The position numbers and the translations under genes are program-made. The notes under the pieces were generated by a model. It saw only the letters and a list, made by a program, of their open reading frames with translations. It did not search any database and was not told where the DNA came from. From Deltaproteobacteria bacterium (GTDB lineage Bacteria > Desulfobacterota > DSM-4660 > Desulfatiglandales > HGW-15): a stretch of DNA of 8,508 nucleotides. The first letter of the stretch is position 1, and each line of letters starts with the position of its first letter. The stretch lies in assembly GCA_016932235.1 (NCBI GenBank), contig JAFGDF010000335.1, positions 1 through 8,508 on the forward strand, given 5' to 3'. This document shows positions 1 to 6,117 of this stretch, in pieces.

Positions 1-225
1 CCTGCAGCAAGACTTGTCGACGAGCTCAAGTCGAGTCGCTGCCGGGAATCATCCAAATGTTAAGGAATATACTTATTTTGAAACGCTCGCTAACCCCGCA
101 GCAAGCAACGGGGAATGCGCTTGCTCTGCATTTTCAATTTTGGACAGCAAAGAATTCCACCCTTCTTATAACTTTTACAGGTTCCTTAATGCTCCGGGCC
201 ATAATTTCTGTGAGGTATTCATTAA

Positions 226-305
226 AAATCCCCCTCTTTCCCCCTTTACAAAGGGGGAGAAATATGCTTCTCCTCCCTTTTACAAATGGATGCCGGGAGG
301 GATTT
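226..305. repeat. Nested palindromic C-rich intergenic repeat, copy A
   Basis: The ends are an imperfect inverted repeat: AAATCCCCCTC at 226-236 against GGGAGGGATTT at 295-305. Inside is a perfect 8-bp stem, CCCCCTTT (240-247)/AAAGGGGG (250-257), separated by AC. The right half (about 272-288) looks like a decayed second hairpin. The same design recurs at 2696-2790. Such AAATCCCCC...GGGGGATTT repeats are common between genes in Desulfobacterota and other phyla; they contain no gene and their mobility mechanism is unclear. Confidence 0.7.
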
Positions 306-586
306 CGCGGAACTCAATGAGCGCCACCATATTTATGCCGGGATGTACTTGGCCTCAAAATTATAATTAAAATTTCAGTCAAATAGCAATACGTAAAAAG
401 TATTAAAAAATACCGCCTATCTAATGAATTTTCACTAGGAGAATGTCGGACTTTGCCCGGCATTCTACAAATAAGATTTAGGTTTTATCTTTTTTTGGCG
501 ATATTTATATTCGGTCTTACTCATTGCAACCGGGAAATGGGAAAATACAACTTTTTGAAATAAAATCATTTTTCTAAATCTTTACA

Positions 587-617
587 GCAGTCTGCCGGCC
601 AAAGTACGACAGACTGC
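587..617 (-). terminator. Possible transcription stop hairpin after the TPR/beta-barrel gene
   Basis: GCAGTCTG (587-594) and CAGACTGC (610-617) form a perfect 8-bp stem with a 15-nt loop, starting 18 bases beyond the stop codon of the minus-strand gene. In the direction of that gene the stem is followed by TGTAAAGATTT rather than a clean U-run. It may act as an mRNA 3' end or a weak terminator, but it is not a textbook intrinsic terminator. Confidence 0.35.
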
Positions 618-635
618 CAGGAGCCTTTCCTGCGA

Positions 636-2159
636 TCAGAACCGGTATTCTATCCCTGCCGTGTATAGATTCCTTTCATAATCATAGATGCCTATGCTGG
701 AATCATTCCTGATCCTGGCATACTGTATAATAAAGCTGGTATTTCTGTGAAATTCCCAGGTAATCCCTGCCGAAATGCTGTATATTGAGTCCTCCCTCGG
801 GATATTGAACCAGAAGTTGGTATTTTTATATTCCTGGTCGGTTACCTCTCCGCCCGCCTGAAACTTTACATTATCTTTCAGTGGGACGATAACACTCGCG
901 GAAAACCTGTGACTGTCGACGTCCCAGTTCGGACCGTCCGCGTCCAAATCGGTAAACTGGTACCTGAGGTTCAGGAAAGATTCTTTCCTGAACAGCCATA
1001 TCCAGCTCAGGGACGCGCTCAATCCGCTTGAGTCCCTGTCATCCACCGGATTCAACGCCGCCCTGTAATACTCGTTGTCGGCAAAGCCGGCGAATATCTC
1101 CAGGAGCTGATTATCCTTCAGCCCCAGCCTCACCATGGGACCGACATTCAGGGATCTCGAGTACTTTTTATAGCTCGGACCCCTGACAAGGGAATGTGAA
1201 TATGATGTGGCCAGGTTGAGGGTATATTTGCCGAAATTATACCCGGGAGTTATAGATACGTTGTTTGAGAGGGAGTCGTGGGTATGGACATTTTTCTGGT
1301 GCAGGCTCGATGATATGCCGTACTGGCCGCTGAAAAGCCACGGCCCTTTCAACCTTGGGGCGTATGATATCCTGAAAGACGAGTTCAAAACGCCGCTGCT
1401 CTCGTTGGTGATACCTGTCGCGAAAACATCATCGGTTGGCTTGAGAACCATATTGTCGTCGTACTGTCCGAATACGCTCACAGCGAAACGGAAGGGTTTT
1501 TCAAGGTATATCTTCTTTTCCAGGGCGTCATAGTATTGTCTCGCGAATCCCGCGAGATTCGATTGAGGATCTGTCTCTATGGCGCTCTCAAAACGGTCCC
1601 TCGCCATTTTTAACTCATTCTGCCCCATGTATGTCATGGCGATCTGGATATCCACGGCCTGGGAAATGGCAGGATCCAGGGATTTCGCGTTTTCAAAGGA
1701 TTCCACCGCACCCGGCCTGTCTCCTTTTTCCCTGAGAGCAATGCCTTTCAGAAATGCCGTCTTCGCCGGAGCAATATTTTCTCTTTCCGCGACCCCTATC
1801 CACTCCATGGCCTCATCAATTTTTCCTTCCTGCATGCATACGTCAATAAGCTCAACCAGTGCTTCCTTGATCCTGGGAGTCAGGGTGACCGCATCCCTTA
1901 AATTTGGGATGGCCTTCCCGTATTCCAGGACCTGTTTGTAGGTCAGGCCCAAAAAAAAGGCCGCTGTAGAAGATTGGGGATCCTCCTGCCGGGCCCTTGT
2001 TAAGGTTTCAATGGCCTTTTCATAATTTCCCTGTTTGTAAAGATCTATTCCCTCCTGGATGAGGTCCTTCTGCTGACAGAGTGCGTATGGATGCACAGAA
2101 AATATGATTGAGCATAATAAAGAGATAAAGAATAAAACCTTTATCGATTTTTTAATCAT
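636..2159 (-). CDS. TPR-containing outer-membrane beta-barrel protein
   Basis: This predicted outer-membrane protein has 507 residues. Residues 1-28 are a signal peptide (KK, then a long hydrophobic core, cleavage near PYALC/QQ). About five TPR units follow (roughly 31-205; clear ones include KQGNYEKAIETLTRARQEDP and EKGDRPGAVESFENAKSLDP). Residues 222-507 alternate like beta strands and end in Phe, the usual C-terminal signal of barrels inserted by the BAM machinery; the barrel opens with GQYDDN (231-236). TPR plus barrel is the architecture of DUF560/Slam-like and related export proteins, but the family is not certain. The start at 2159 is chosen for its AGGAGG five bases upstream and its position just before the signal peptide; an in-frame codon at 2243 would add 28 residues in front of it. 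The gene stands alone, separated from its neighbour by repeats. Substrate unknown. Confidence 0.85.
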   Translation of the reverse strand: MIKKSIKVLFFISLLCSIIFSVHPYALCQQKDLIQEGIDLYKQGNYEKAIETLTRARQEDPQSSTAAFFLGLTYKQVLEYGKAIPNLRDAVTLTPRIKEALVELIDVCMQEGKIDEAMEWIGVAERENIAPAKTAFLKGIALREKGDRPGAVESFENAKSLDPAISQAVDIQIAMTYMGQNELKMARDRFESAIETDPQSNLAGFARQYYDALEKKIYLEKPFRFAVSVFGQYDDNMVLKPTDDVFATGITNESSGVLNSSFRISYAPRLKGPWLFSGQYGISSSLHQKNVHTHDSLSNNVSITPGYNFGKYTLNLATSYSHSLVRGPSYKKYSRSLNVGPMVRLGLKDNQLLEIFAGFADNEYYRAALNPVDDRDSSGLSASLSWIWLFRKESFLNLRYQFTDLDADGPNWDVDSHRFSASVIVPLKDNVKFQAGGEVTDQEYKNTNFWFNIPREDSIYSISAGITWEFHRNTSFIIQYARIRNDSSIGIYDYERNLYTAGIEYRF

Positions 2160-2164
2160 TATAA

Positions 2165-2170
2165 CCTCCT
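2165..2170 (-). promoter_or_regulatory. Ribosome binding site fixing the TPR/beta-barrel gene start
   Basis: On the minus strand AGGAGG lies 5 nt before the ATG at 2159-2157. It decides against the longer in-frame start at 2243, which would place 28 polar residues ahead of the signal peptide. Confidence 0.85.
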
Positions 2171-2191
2171 GTGTGTCACTACTCGATAACC

Positions 2192-2242
2192 TGACAAATG
2201 AATCCTTACTGAAAGGATGGATGCCGGCATGATTCATTGTCA
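2192..2242. promoter_or_regulatory. Large inverted repeat in the leader of the TPR/beta-barrel gene
   Basis: TGACAAATGAATC (2192-2204) is the reverse complement, bar one extra A, of GATTCATTGTCA (2231-2242). Nested or competing with it are ATCCTT (2202-2207)/AAGGAT (2213-2218) and the perfect palindrome ATGCCGGCAT (2221-2230). On the minus strand the right arm contains TTGACA, a perfect -35 hexamer, but no good -10 lies 16-18 bases on. The repeat may be an operator or a leader RNA fold; its role is inferred from position only. Confidence 0.45.
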
Positions 2243-2269
2243 ATATTTATCAAAAAATTCAATAAATTA

Positions 2270-2284
2270 GACAGATTAACTGTC
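2270..2284. promoter_or_regulatory. 15-bp near-perfect palindrome, possible operator
   Basis: GACAG (2270-2274) and CTGTC (2280-2284) flank ATTAA. Six of the seven base pairs around the centre match. It lies about 110 bases upstream of the TPR/beta-barrel start, in an AT-rich stretch where a promoter is expected. No regulator is recognised. Confidence 0.35.
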
Positions 2285-2408
2285 GATCGGATCATAAGCT
2301 TTTTTCCGGGTTCTGTCAAGAGGAATCTATTAACCCGATTACGCCGTCTCATCGCGGGGAGACTTCTGCCGGCTTATAATGATCCGCATGGATTCCCCCG
2401 GCTTCAGA

Positions 2409-2422
2409 CCTGCCGGGGCAGG
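2409..2422. repeat. Short GC palindrome
   Basis: CCTGCC (2409-2414) and GGCAGG (2417-2422) are separated by GG. It is part of the palindrome run between the SMP-30-like gene and the TPR/beta-barrel gene. Confidence 0.5.
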
Positions 2423-2465
2423 CTTATCGCGCTTCGCTTGTCCGGAATGACGGAGGAAGTTTGTC

Positions 2466-2488
2466 ATTCCGCGGCTCGTCCGCGGAAT
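2466..2488. repeat. Perfect hairpin of the TCATTCCGCGG type
   Basis: ATTCCGCGG (2466-2474) pairs without error with CCGCGGAAT (2480-2488) around the 5-nt loop CTCGT. Sequences of this form are familiar intergenic repeats in Desulfobacterota genomes. No T-run follows, so it is not an ordinary terminator. Confidence 0.65.
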
Positions 2489-2507
2489 CCAACCTTTGGA
2501 GATGTGG

Positions 2508-2554
2508 ATCCTGCGGCCTGCCCTGTGCCTGATCCAGGGTCAAAGCCGCAGGAT
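2508..2554. repeat. Two-tier hairpin repeat
   Basis: ATCCTGCGGC (2508-2517) pairs perfectly over 10 bp with GCCGCAGGAT (2545-2554). Inside it CCCTG (2521-2525) pairs with CAGGG (2535-2539). It follows the previous hairpin by 19 bases and probably belongs to the same composite intergenic repeat. Confidence 0.65.
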
Positions 2555-2605
2555 GACACAGGGTCTGGGATAATGTCATATGACACTTCATGATTCTGCG
2601 GTTCG

Positions 2606-2623
2606 ATATTGGATATTCAATAT
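2606..2623. repeat. AT-rich palindromic repeat
   Basis: ATATTG (2606-2611) and CAATAT (2618-2623) flank GATATT. Runs of this ATATTG/GATATT type are common non-coding repeats in several phyla and often yield spurious short protein predictions. Confidence 0.45.
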
Positions 2624-2634
2624 TTAATGTATTT

Positions 2635-2693
2635 TGGAGGGACGCGCGCCGTCGCGTCCGCCTGTTTCGGCCATGACCGAGCATGGCCCTCCA
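2635..2693. repeat. Two-hairpin cruciform repeat with matched ends
   Basis: The ends TGGAGGG (2635-2641) and CCCTCCA (2687-2693) are perfect inverted repeats. Between them lie two 7-bp perfect hairpins, each with a 6-nt loop: GGACGCG (2640-2646)/CGCGTCC (2653-2659) with loop CGCCGT, and GGCCATG (2669-2675)/CATGGCC (2682-2688) with loop ACCGAG. The result is a compact three-stem fold, the two inner stems sharing bases with the outer one. It resembles a widespread intergenic repeat family; the mechanism of spread is unknown to me. Confidence 0.7.
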
Positions 2694-2695
2694 TT

Positions 2696-2790
2696 AAATC
2701 CCTCCCCGCCTCCCTTTACAAAGGGAGGTGAACCATTTCTCTTTGATAGGAGAAAATCCCCCCTTTTTTAAAGGGGGGCAGGGGGGATTT
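2696..2790. repeat. Nested palindromic C-rich intergenic repeat, copy B
   Basis: It begins AAATCCCTCCCC (2696-2707) and ends GGGGGGATTT (2781-2790). It contains a 9-bp stem CCTCCCTTT (2709-2717)/AAAGGGAGG (2720-2728) and a 9-bp stem CCCCCCTTT (2758-2766)/AAAGGGGGG (2770-2778). A 10-bp arm AAATCCCCCC (2754-2763)/GGGGGGATTT (2781-2790) competes with the second stem. It has the same architecture as 226-305. Lying 25-120 bases past the SMP-30-like stop codon, it may also serve as that transcript's 3' end. Confidence 0.75.
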
Positions 2791-2814
2791 CATAATATAA
2801 TCAAGATAATTTTA

Positions 2815-3810
2815 TCACTGGTGGGAAAATAACGTAAGGCCCCTGGCCAGCCCTTTAAACCGGTAAACAGCCGCGCCGCCCTCACCGGAAGCGGTGAGAT
2901 AGACCTCATCGGTACCCGGTTTAAAGGCAACATTGGTGCTCCTTAAAAATTTTCCCTGATCACGCCCTGGAACCAGCACGTTGGCCAGGGGAATACCCAT
3001 TTTGTTCAGGATAAGGACCCTGCCCTGAAATATAACGCACTGGTACAGGTTTCCCGCTTCATCCATTGCGTTGGAATCAGGCCCTCCCGGACACCCGGTA
3101 AAGCGCCAGGGGATCTTTGTGCCCTCTATGGGATCCAGCTTGATGCTGTCGGGCTGAAAATTAAGACAAACCAGCTGGTTTCGGTTTGTCTCCGAAACCC
3201 ATAGACTGTTGCCGTCAGGCGATAATGCCACACCGTTGGGGGTCACCAGATTTTGAAATACCGGTTCAACACCCTTGAAATCCGCTGAAAAACGGTAAAC
3301 CCCGCCGGTGGCATCCGCGATGGTGCCTGTCCAGTCCGTGACGAAAAGGTTGCCGTGCCTGTCAAATACCAGGTCGTTCCCGGCCTGCGGTTTTCCCTGG
3401 TATCTGGCTTCTATCTCAACCGGGTTGCTTCCATCAGGTGAAATCGCGATGAATTTTCCGGATATGCAGGCCAGAAATAACCGACCGTCTTTGTGAATGG
3501 CAATGCCATCGGGCATAAGCCCTTCCTTTGCAAAGACGGTGCTGACCTTTTTATCCGGTGTAATCTTCAGGATGCGGCCGTCAAAAATCGAGGATACGAA
3601 CAGGTTTCCTTCCCGGTCAAAGGCAGGGCCTTCAAGAAAGACCGCGGGATTAGTATCAACCTGGAGCCAGAGTTCGGCCGTGATGGCAGGAAGTCCTGCA
3701 ACGGTTGGCGGCAAAGGCACAGGGGATACGGGTGACTGCGCCATGGCTAAGGCCGGCAAAATTGCAAAAATCATGAAAACCAACAATCCCACTAATAGAT
3801 TCTTTTTCAT
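2815..3810 (-). CDS. Secreted SMP-30/gluconolactonase-like beta-propeller protein
   Basis: The 331-residue product belongs to the SMP-30/gluconolactonase/LRE-like propeller family. Residues 1-24 are a signal peptide ending ALAMA before QSPVSP, so the protein should be periplasmic. Repeated blade motifs of the FDREGNLFV, HKDGRLFLA, FDRHGNLFVTD, SPDGNSLWVSE and DEAGNLYQ type follow. The residues expected to hold the catalytic metal are present: E60 (LEGPAFD), N145 (GNDLVFD), N192 (PNGVALSPD) and D245 (GGPDSNAMD). Known members open sugar or other lactones to acids, or hydrolyse esters; the substrate here cannot be read. The start at 3810 has GGAG six bases upstream and directly precedes the signal peptide; the in-frame stretch back to 4137 overlaps dctM and is not coding. 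The gene lies 107 bases downstream of dctM on the same strand, suggesting co-transcription and a link between the propeller product and the TRAP substrate. Confidence 0.85.
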   Translation of the reverse strand: MKKNLLVGLLVFMIFAILPALAMAQSPVSPVPLPPTVAGLPAITAELWLQVDTNPAVFLEGPAFDREGNLFVSSIFDGRILKITPDKKVSTVFAKEGLMPDGIAIHKDGRLFLACISGKFIAISPDGSNPVEIEARYQGKPQAGNDLVFDRHGNLFVTDWTGTIADATGGVYRFSADFKGVEPVFQNLVTPNGVALSPDGNSLWVSETNRNQLVCLNFQPDSIKLDPIEGTKIPWRFTGCPGGPDSNAMDEAGNLYQCVIFQGRVLILNKMGIPLANVLVPGRDQGKFLRSTNVAFKPGTDEVYLTASGEGGAAVYRFKGLARGLTLFSHQ

Positions 3811-3814
3811 TTCA

Positions 3815-3821
3815 CTCTCCT
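3815..3821 (-). promoter_or_regulatory. Ribosome binding site fixing the SMP-30-like gene start
   Basis: AGGAGAG on the minus strand lies 4 nt before the ATG at 3810-3808 (six from its GGAG core). It supports the short form with an N-terminal signal peptide over the longer frame. Confidence 0.8.
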
Positions 3822-3843
3822 TTATTAATGGTTGTCCGTAATC

Positions 3844-3878
3844 CAGGAGCATGGAGGACAAAGTCTGGCAGGCTCCTG
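3844..3878 (-). other. Inverted repeat between dctM and the SMP-30-like gene
   Basis: CAGGAGC (3844-3850) and GCTCCTG (3872-3878) form a 7-bp stem with a 21-nt loop; on the minus strand an AT pair beyond a one-base bulge extends it. No U-run follows. It could lower read-through into, or separately stabilise, the last gene of the transport operon. Confidence 0.35.
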
Positions 3879-3917
3879 ATCTTTTGCAGCGGTAGGGGAT
3901 TTTCCGCAAACAGCTTT

Positions 3918-5228
3918 TCAGCGCATGATACCCGGCAGAAAAGTTACTATGCCGGGAAAAAGTATGAGCAATGCAGTTGCGATAACATCGCAAACAATAA
4001 ACGGCAACGCTGCCTTGTACACATCGGTCATTGACGTGTCCGCGGGTGCAACGCCCTTCATTACAAAACAGATCATGCCGAATGGAGGAGTGGTCAATGC
4101 GATCTCGATGTTGATAAGCATCAAAATGCCGAACCATATATCATCAAATCCTAATGAGCGGATCACCGGCATATAGACCGGCAGCGTGATCATCATGATG
4201 GCAATCTGCTCCATGAAGGTGCCCAGTATCAATGTGGTCACGAGCATTCCCAGGAGAATCACTATTGGAGAAACATCCGCCTTGGTAATCACCTGTATGA
4301 GTTCCCTGCTCACGCCGCTGAAAGCCAGGATCTGGCTGAAGGCTGTTGAACCGGCAATGATCAGGAACACCATGGCGGTAACCTCCACGGCTCCCATGGC
4401 GGCAGCGCCGAGCATCTTGCGGTCTAACTTCCCATAGATTGCGCTCAGAACCAGGGACATGAATGCACCCAGGGCAGCGGCCTCTGTAGGTGTGGCGATG
4501 CCGAAGAATATGCTGCCCAGAACGGCTATAATAATCGACAGCAAAGGAAGGGCGTATCTGGCGGTGTTATTTATCTTTTTTGCCAGTGACTTGCGGTCCA
4601 CGACATAGCCTGGGGCCATAGAGGGTTGAAGGACGCTCCTTCCGATAATATAGCTTAGATAAAGGACGGCTATTAACAGCCCCGGGAGAATGCCCCCGAT
4701 CAAAAGCTTGCCGATGGAAATCTTGCCCAGACTGCCCAGAACGACAGCAAGAGCGCTGGGCGGTATAATCATCGCCAGTCCGCCAACGCCCATTATGGGG
4801 CCGATTGCCATGGACTTATGGTATCCCCGCTTTTGCATCTCCGGAACCAAAAGGGTGCCCAGTGTTCCCGAGGTGGCTATCGTTGAACCTGAAAGGGTAG
4901 CGAAAATCGTTCCGGAAATAAGTGTCAGGACACTCAGCCTGCCGGGCATTCGGCCCATCCAGCTATCCATGACATCGATGACGCGCTTGGCCATACCCGA
5001 GTGGAACATGATAGTACCCATCAGGATGAACAACGGCACTGGCGCGATCACAAACTTGCTCACTGAGCTGAACATGCTGACGGATATCTGCTGGATGCCA
5101 TTGGGTCCCATGAGGTATAGCGTACCGAGAAGATTAAACAGCAGGAATGCAAAAGCGACGGGGATGCCGCTCAGCAGTATCACCATAAGCATTGCAAGCA
5201 TAAGTAAAAGAGTGATGCCCCAGTCCAT
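3918..5228 (-). CDS. dctM: TRAP transporter large membrane subunit DctM
   Basis: The 436-residue inner-membrane protein forms the transport channel of a tripartite ATP-independent periplasmic (TRAP) carrier, driven by an ion gradient. Length is normal for DctM. Almost the whole protein is hydrophobic segments, about a dozen, starting at residue 4. Family landmarks are present: GTLSGST-like FATLSGSTIATSG (109-121), VPEMQKRGY (128-136), GGLAMIIPPSA (149-159), ATPTEAAALGA (245-255) and ALTTPPFGM (377-385). The start at 5228 follows AAGGAGG by 4 nt; a longer in-frame stretch to 5447 overlaps dctQ and is rejected. The gene begins 29 bases after the dctQ stop, so the two are surely translated from one message. 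Substrate is probably a carboxylate, to judge from the family; the sequence does not say which. Confidence 0.95.
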   Translation of the reverse strand: MDWGITLLLMLAMLMVILLSGIPVAFAFLLFNLLGTLYLMGPNGIQQISVSMFSSVSKFVIAPVPLFILMGTIMFHSGMAKRVIDVMDSWMGRMPGRLSVLTLISGTIFATLSGSTIATSGTLGTLLVPEMQKRGYHKSMAIGPIMGVGGLAMIIPPSALAVVLGSLGKISIGKLLIGGILPGLLIAVLYLSYIIGRSVLQPSMAPGYVVDRKSLAKKINNTARYALPLLSIIIAVLGSIFFGIATPTEAAALGAFMSLVLSAIYGKLDRKMLGAAAMGAVEVTAMVFLIIAGSTAFSQILAFSGVSRELIQVITKADVSPIVILLGMLVTTLILGTFMEQIAIMMITLPVYMPVIRSLGFDDIWFGILMLINIEIALTTPPFGMICFVMKGVAPADTSMTDVYKAALPFIVCDVIATALLILFPGIVTFLPGIMR

Positions 5229-5232
5229 TGAT

Positions 5233-5239
5233 CCTCCTT
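5233..5239 (-). promoter_or_regulatory. Ribosome binding site fixing the dctM start
   Basis: AAGGAGG on the minus strand lies 4 nt before the ATG at 5228-5226, in the 29-base gap after the dctQ stop codon. It excludes the 73-codon longer frame overlapping dctQ. Confidence 0.85.
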
Positions 5240-5257
5240 GTGACGCAAACTTCCATG

Positions 5258-5761
5258 CTATCGTCTTCTGCTTTGCCCTATATACTGATAGATCCTTTTC
5301 AAAGATTGAATAAAAAGCAGAAAAAACCCCACAGGAACAATGAAAAAAACCGCAAACTCCGGAATGGTATAGTATTTTTGGATGGTAATATGATTCTGGA
5401 ACAGGTATATCGTGTAATGGGCGCTGGACCAGGTGATCACCAGACACACCACGGCCATCACAAATGAGGTTAAGGCCTCGACAATGGCGCGAACTTTTGG
5501 CCCCAAGGCGTTAAGCGCCGCGTCCAGTCTCACATGTTCATCTTTCTGCAGGACCCAGGTGGCGGCAAGAAAGGTTATGAACAGCAACGCGTATTCGGTG
5601 GCTTCAAAAACCCATTTGAGAGGCGTATTGACGGCATAGCGCATGATCACGTCCGAAGATATGGCAAGTGCCATCAAAACAAGCATCGCCGCTGCCAGAT
5701 AGCACAGGTACTTAATGATGATATCGAATACCCGGTCTGCGGCTGAAAAAAATTTCATCAC
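5258..5761 (-). CDS. dctQ: TRAP transporter small membrane subunit DctQ
   Basis: The 167-residue protein is the small membrane partner of DctM in the TRAP carrier. Four membrane segments are visible at about 15-37, 52-71, 93-114 and 133-155, as usual for DctQ. Conserved features present are MRYAVNTPLKWVFEATEY (40-57, with W50 and E53) and DEHVRLD (74-80) just after the second segment. The tail GQSRRR is basic and probably cytoplasmic. Translation can begin at GTG 5761 or the adjacent ATG 5758; AGAGG at 5770-5774 is 8 nt from the GTG, so the GTG is slightly favoured. It sits directly upstream of dctM but, unusually, 433 bases from dctP, with structured repeats in between. Confidence 0.93.
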   Translation of the reverse strand: MMKFFSAADRVFDIIIKYLCYLAAAMLVLMALAISSDVIMRYAVNTPLKWVFEATEYALLFITFLAATWVLQKDEHVRLDAALNALGPKVRAIVEALTSFVMAVVCLVITWSSAHYTIYLFQNHITIQKYYTIPEFAVFFIVPVGFFLLFIQSLKRIYQYIGQSRRR

Positions 5762-5819
5762 TGTTTTAACCTCTGGCAGCTAAAAATTAAAAGGTTCTTC
5801 TCCAATTTAGTTGAAGAAA

Positions 5820-5864
5820 TCAGCCAAAAATATACACCAGGCTTATATCTAGCCTGATGGCTGA
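5820..5864. repeat. Two-tier hairpin upstream of dctQ
   Basis: TCAGCC (5820-5825) pairs with GGCTGA (5859-5864). Inside, CAGGCT (5838-5843) pairs with AGCCTG (5851-5856) around TATATCT. In the dctQ direction the stem is followed by TTTCTTC, a weak pyrimidine tract, so partial termination before dctQ is possible. Confidence 0.5.
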
Positions 5865-5904
5865 AAATCGCGGCATGGGGATAATTAATCACCCTGCCTA
5901 AAAA

Positions 5905-5930
5905 TGGGGGACGGAAATCTTCCATCCCCA
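5905..5930. repeat. GC-rich hairpin abutting the large repeat element
   Basis: TGGGGG (5905-5910) pairs with TCCCCA (5925-5930), including one G-T wobble, and GGAA (5913-5916) pairs inside it with TTCC (5920-5923) around ATC. It ends exactly where the large element begins at 5931. Confidence 0.5.
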
Positions 5931-6117
5931 GCCAAAATCCACCATCAAATCTGAGACAATATAGTAATGGTGCCGGATTTTGGCAAAACCCTAGCCACCA
6001 GCTAGGTGCCAGATGCAAGGCGCCAAGAAGCGACGACTGAGGCGTATAAGTAATACGCCGCAGGGAGGAGTGCTCGCAGGCAACGCAACAGATGGCGCCT
6101 TGATGGTGGATCAGGGC
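5931..6117. repeat. 187-bp structured repeat element, copy 1
   Basis: The outer arms are GCC-AAA-ATCCACCATCAA (5931-5948) and TTGATGGTGGAT-CAG-GGC (6100-6117): 12 bp perfect, a 3x3 mismatch, then 3 bp. Inside lie GCCAAAATCC (5931-5940)/GGATTTTGGC (5975-5984) with ACCAT (5941-5945)/ATGGT (5967-5971); CCTAGC (5990-5995)/GCTAGG (6001-6006); CAAGGCGCC (6016-6024)/GGCGCCTTG (6094-6102); and GGCGTAT (6041-6047)/ATACGCC (6053-6059). The left arm can thus pair locally or with the far end. No gene is inside. Bases 5932-6046 recur at 8394-8508, 107 of 115 identical and without gaps. It looks like a non-autonomous repeat with terminal inverted repeats; no flanking target duplication was recognised. Confidence 0.75.

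Larger units (their letters stand above)
1..635. other. Non-coding region with palindromes
   Basis: No convincing gene. Plus frame 1 is open from the left edge to a TAA at 61-63 (20 codons, ending SSRCRESSKC); it could be the tail of a gene outside the window but is too short to identify. Visible structures: an inverted repeat GACTTG (11-16)/CAAGTC (27-32); CCCCG (94-98)/CGGGG (109-113); the C-rich repeat at 226-305; and a hairpin AGAATGTCGG (440-449)/CCGGCATTCT (457-466) with one T-G wobble. No clear T-run follows that hairpin. From about 360 to 580 the sequence is AT-rich and otherwise featureless. Confidence 0.7.
2285..2814. other. Gene-free stretch holding a run of palindromic repeats
   Basis: No gene is supported here. 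The part from about 2346 to 2790 is built of successive, unrelated palindromes: GTCTC (2346-2350)/GAGAC (2359-2363), the 2409-2422 palindrome, hairpins at 2466-2488 and 2508-2554, an AT-rich palindrome at 2606-2623, a two-hairpin element at 2635-2693 and a C-rich element at 2696-2790. The open minus-strand frame across 2424-2684 is a chance reading of these repeats: Arg-rich with no domain. Confidence 0.75.

Noticed and set aside
14..370. Open plus-strand frame of 118 codons at the left edge
   Set aside because: It covers the C-rich repeat and AT-rich spacer; the composition is unlike a protein and no ribosome site precedes it.
440..466. Intrinsic terminator for a gene entering from the left
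   Set aside because: The hairpin is good, but no T-run follows directly and the nearest possible stop codon (61-63) is almost 400 bases away.
2424..2684. Open minus-strand frame of 86 codons
   Set aside because: It runs through several palindromic repeats; the peptide is low-complexity and Arg/Gln-rich with no domain, a familiar artefact of these repeats.
2346..2790. CRISPR array
   Set aside because: The palindromes differ from one another and show no regular repeat-spacer pattern.
3811..4137. Upstream extension of the SMP-30-like gene
   Set aside because: It overlaps the dctM 3' end in another frame and would bury a clear signal peptide; the shorter start has its own ribosome site.
4690..5313. 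207-codon plus-strand frame opposite dctM
   Set aside because: Antisense shadow of a clear membrane-protein gene, rich in Ile/Met/Pro/Ser as expected from complementing hydrophobic codons.
5229..5447. Upstream extension of dctM
   Set aside because: It overlaps dctQ, and the shorter start has AAGGAGG 4 nt upstream and gives the normal family length.
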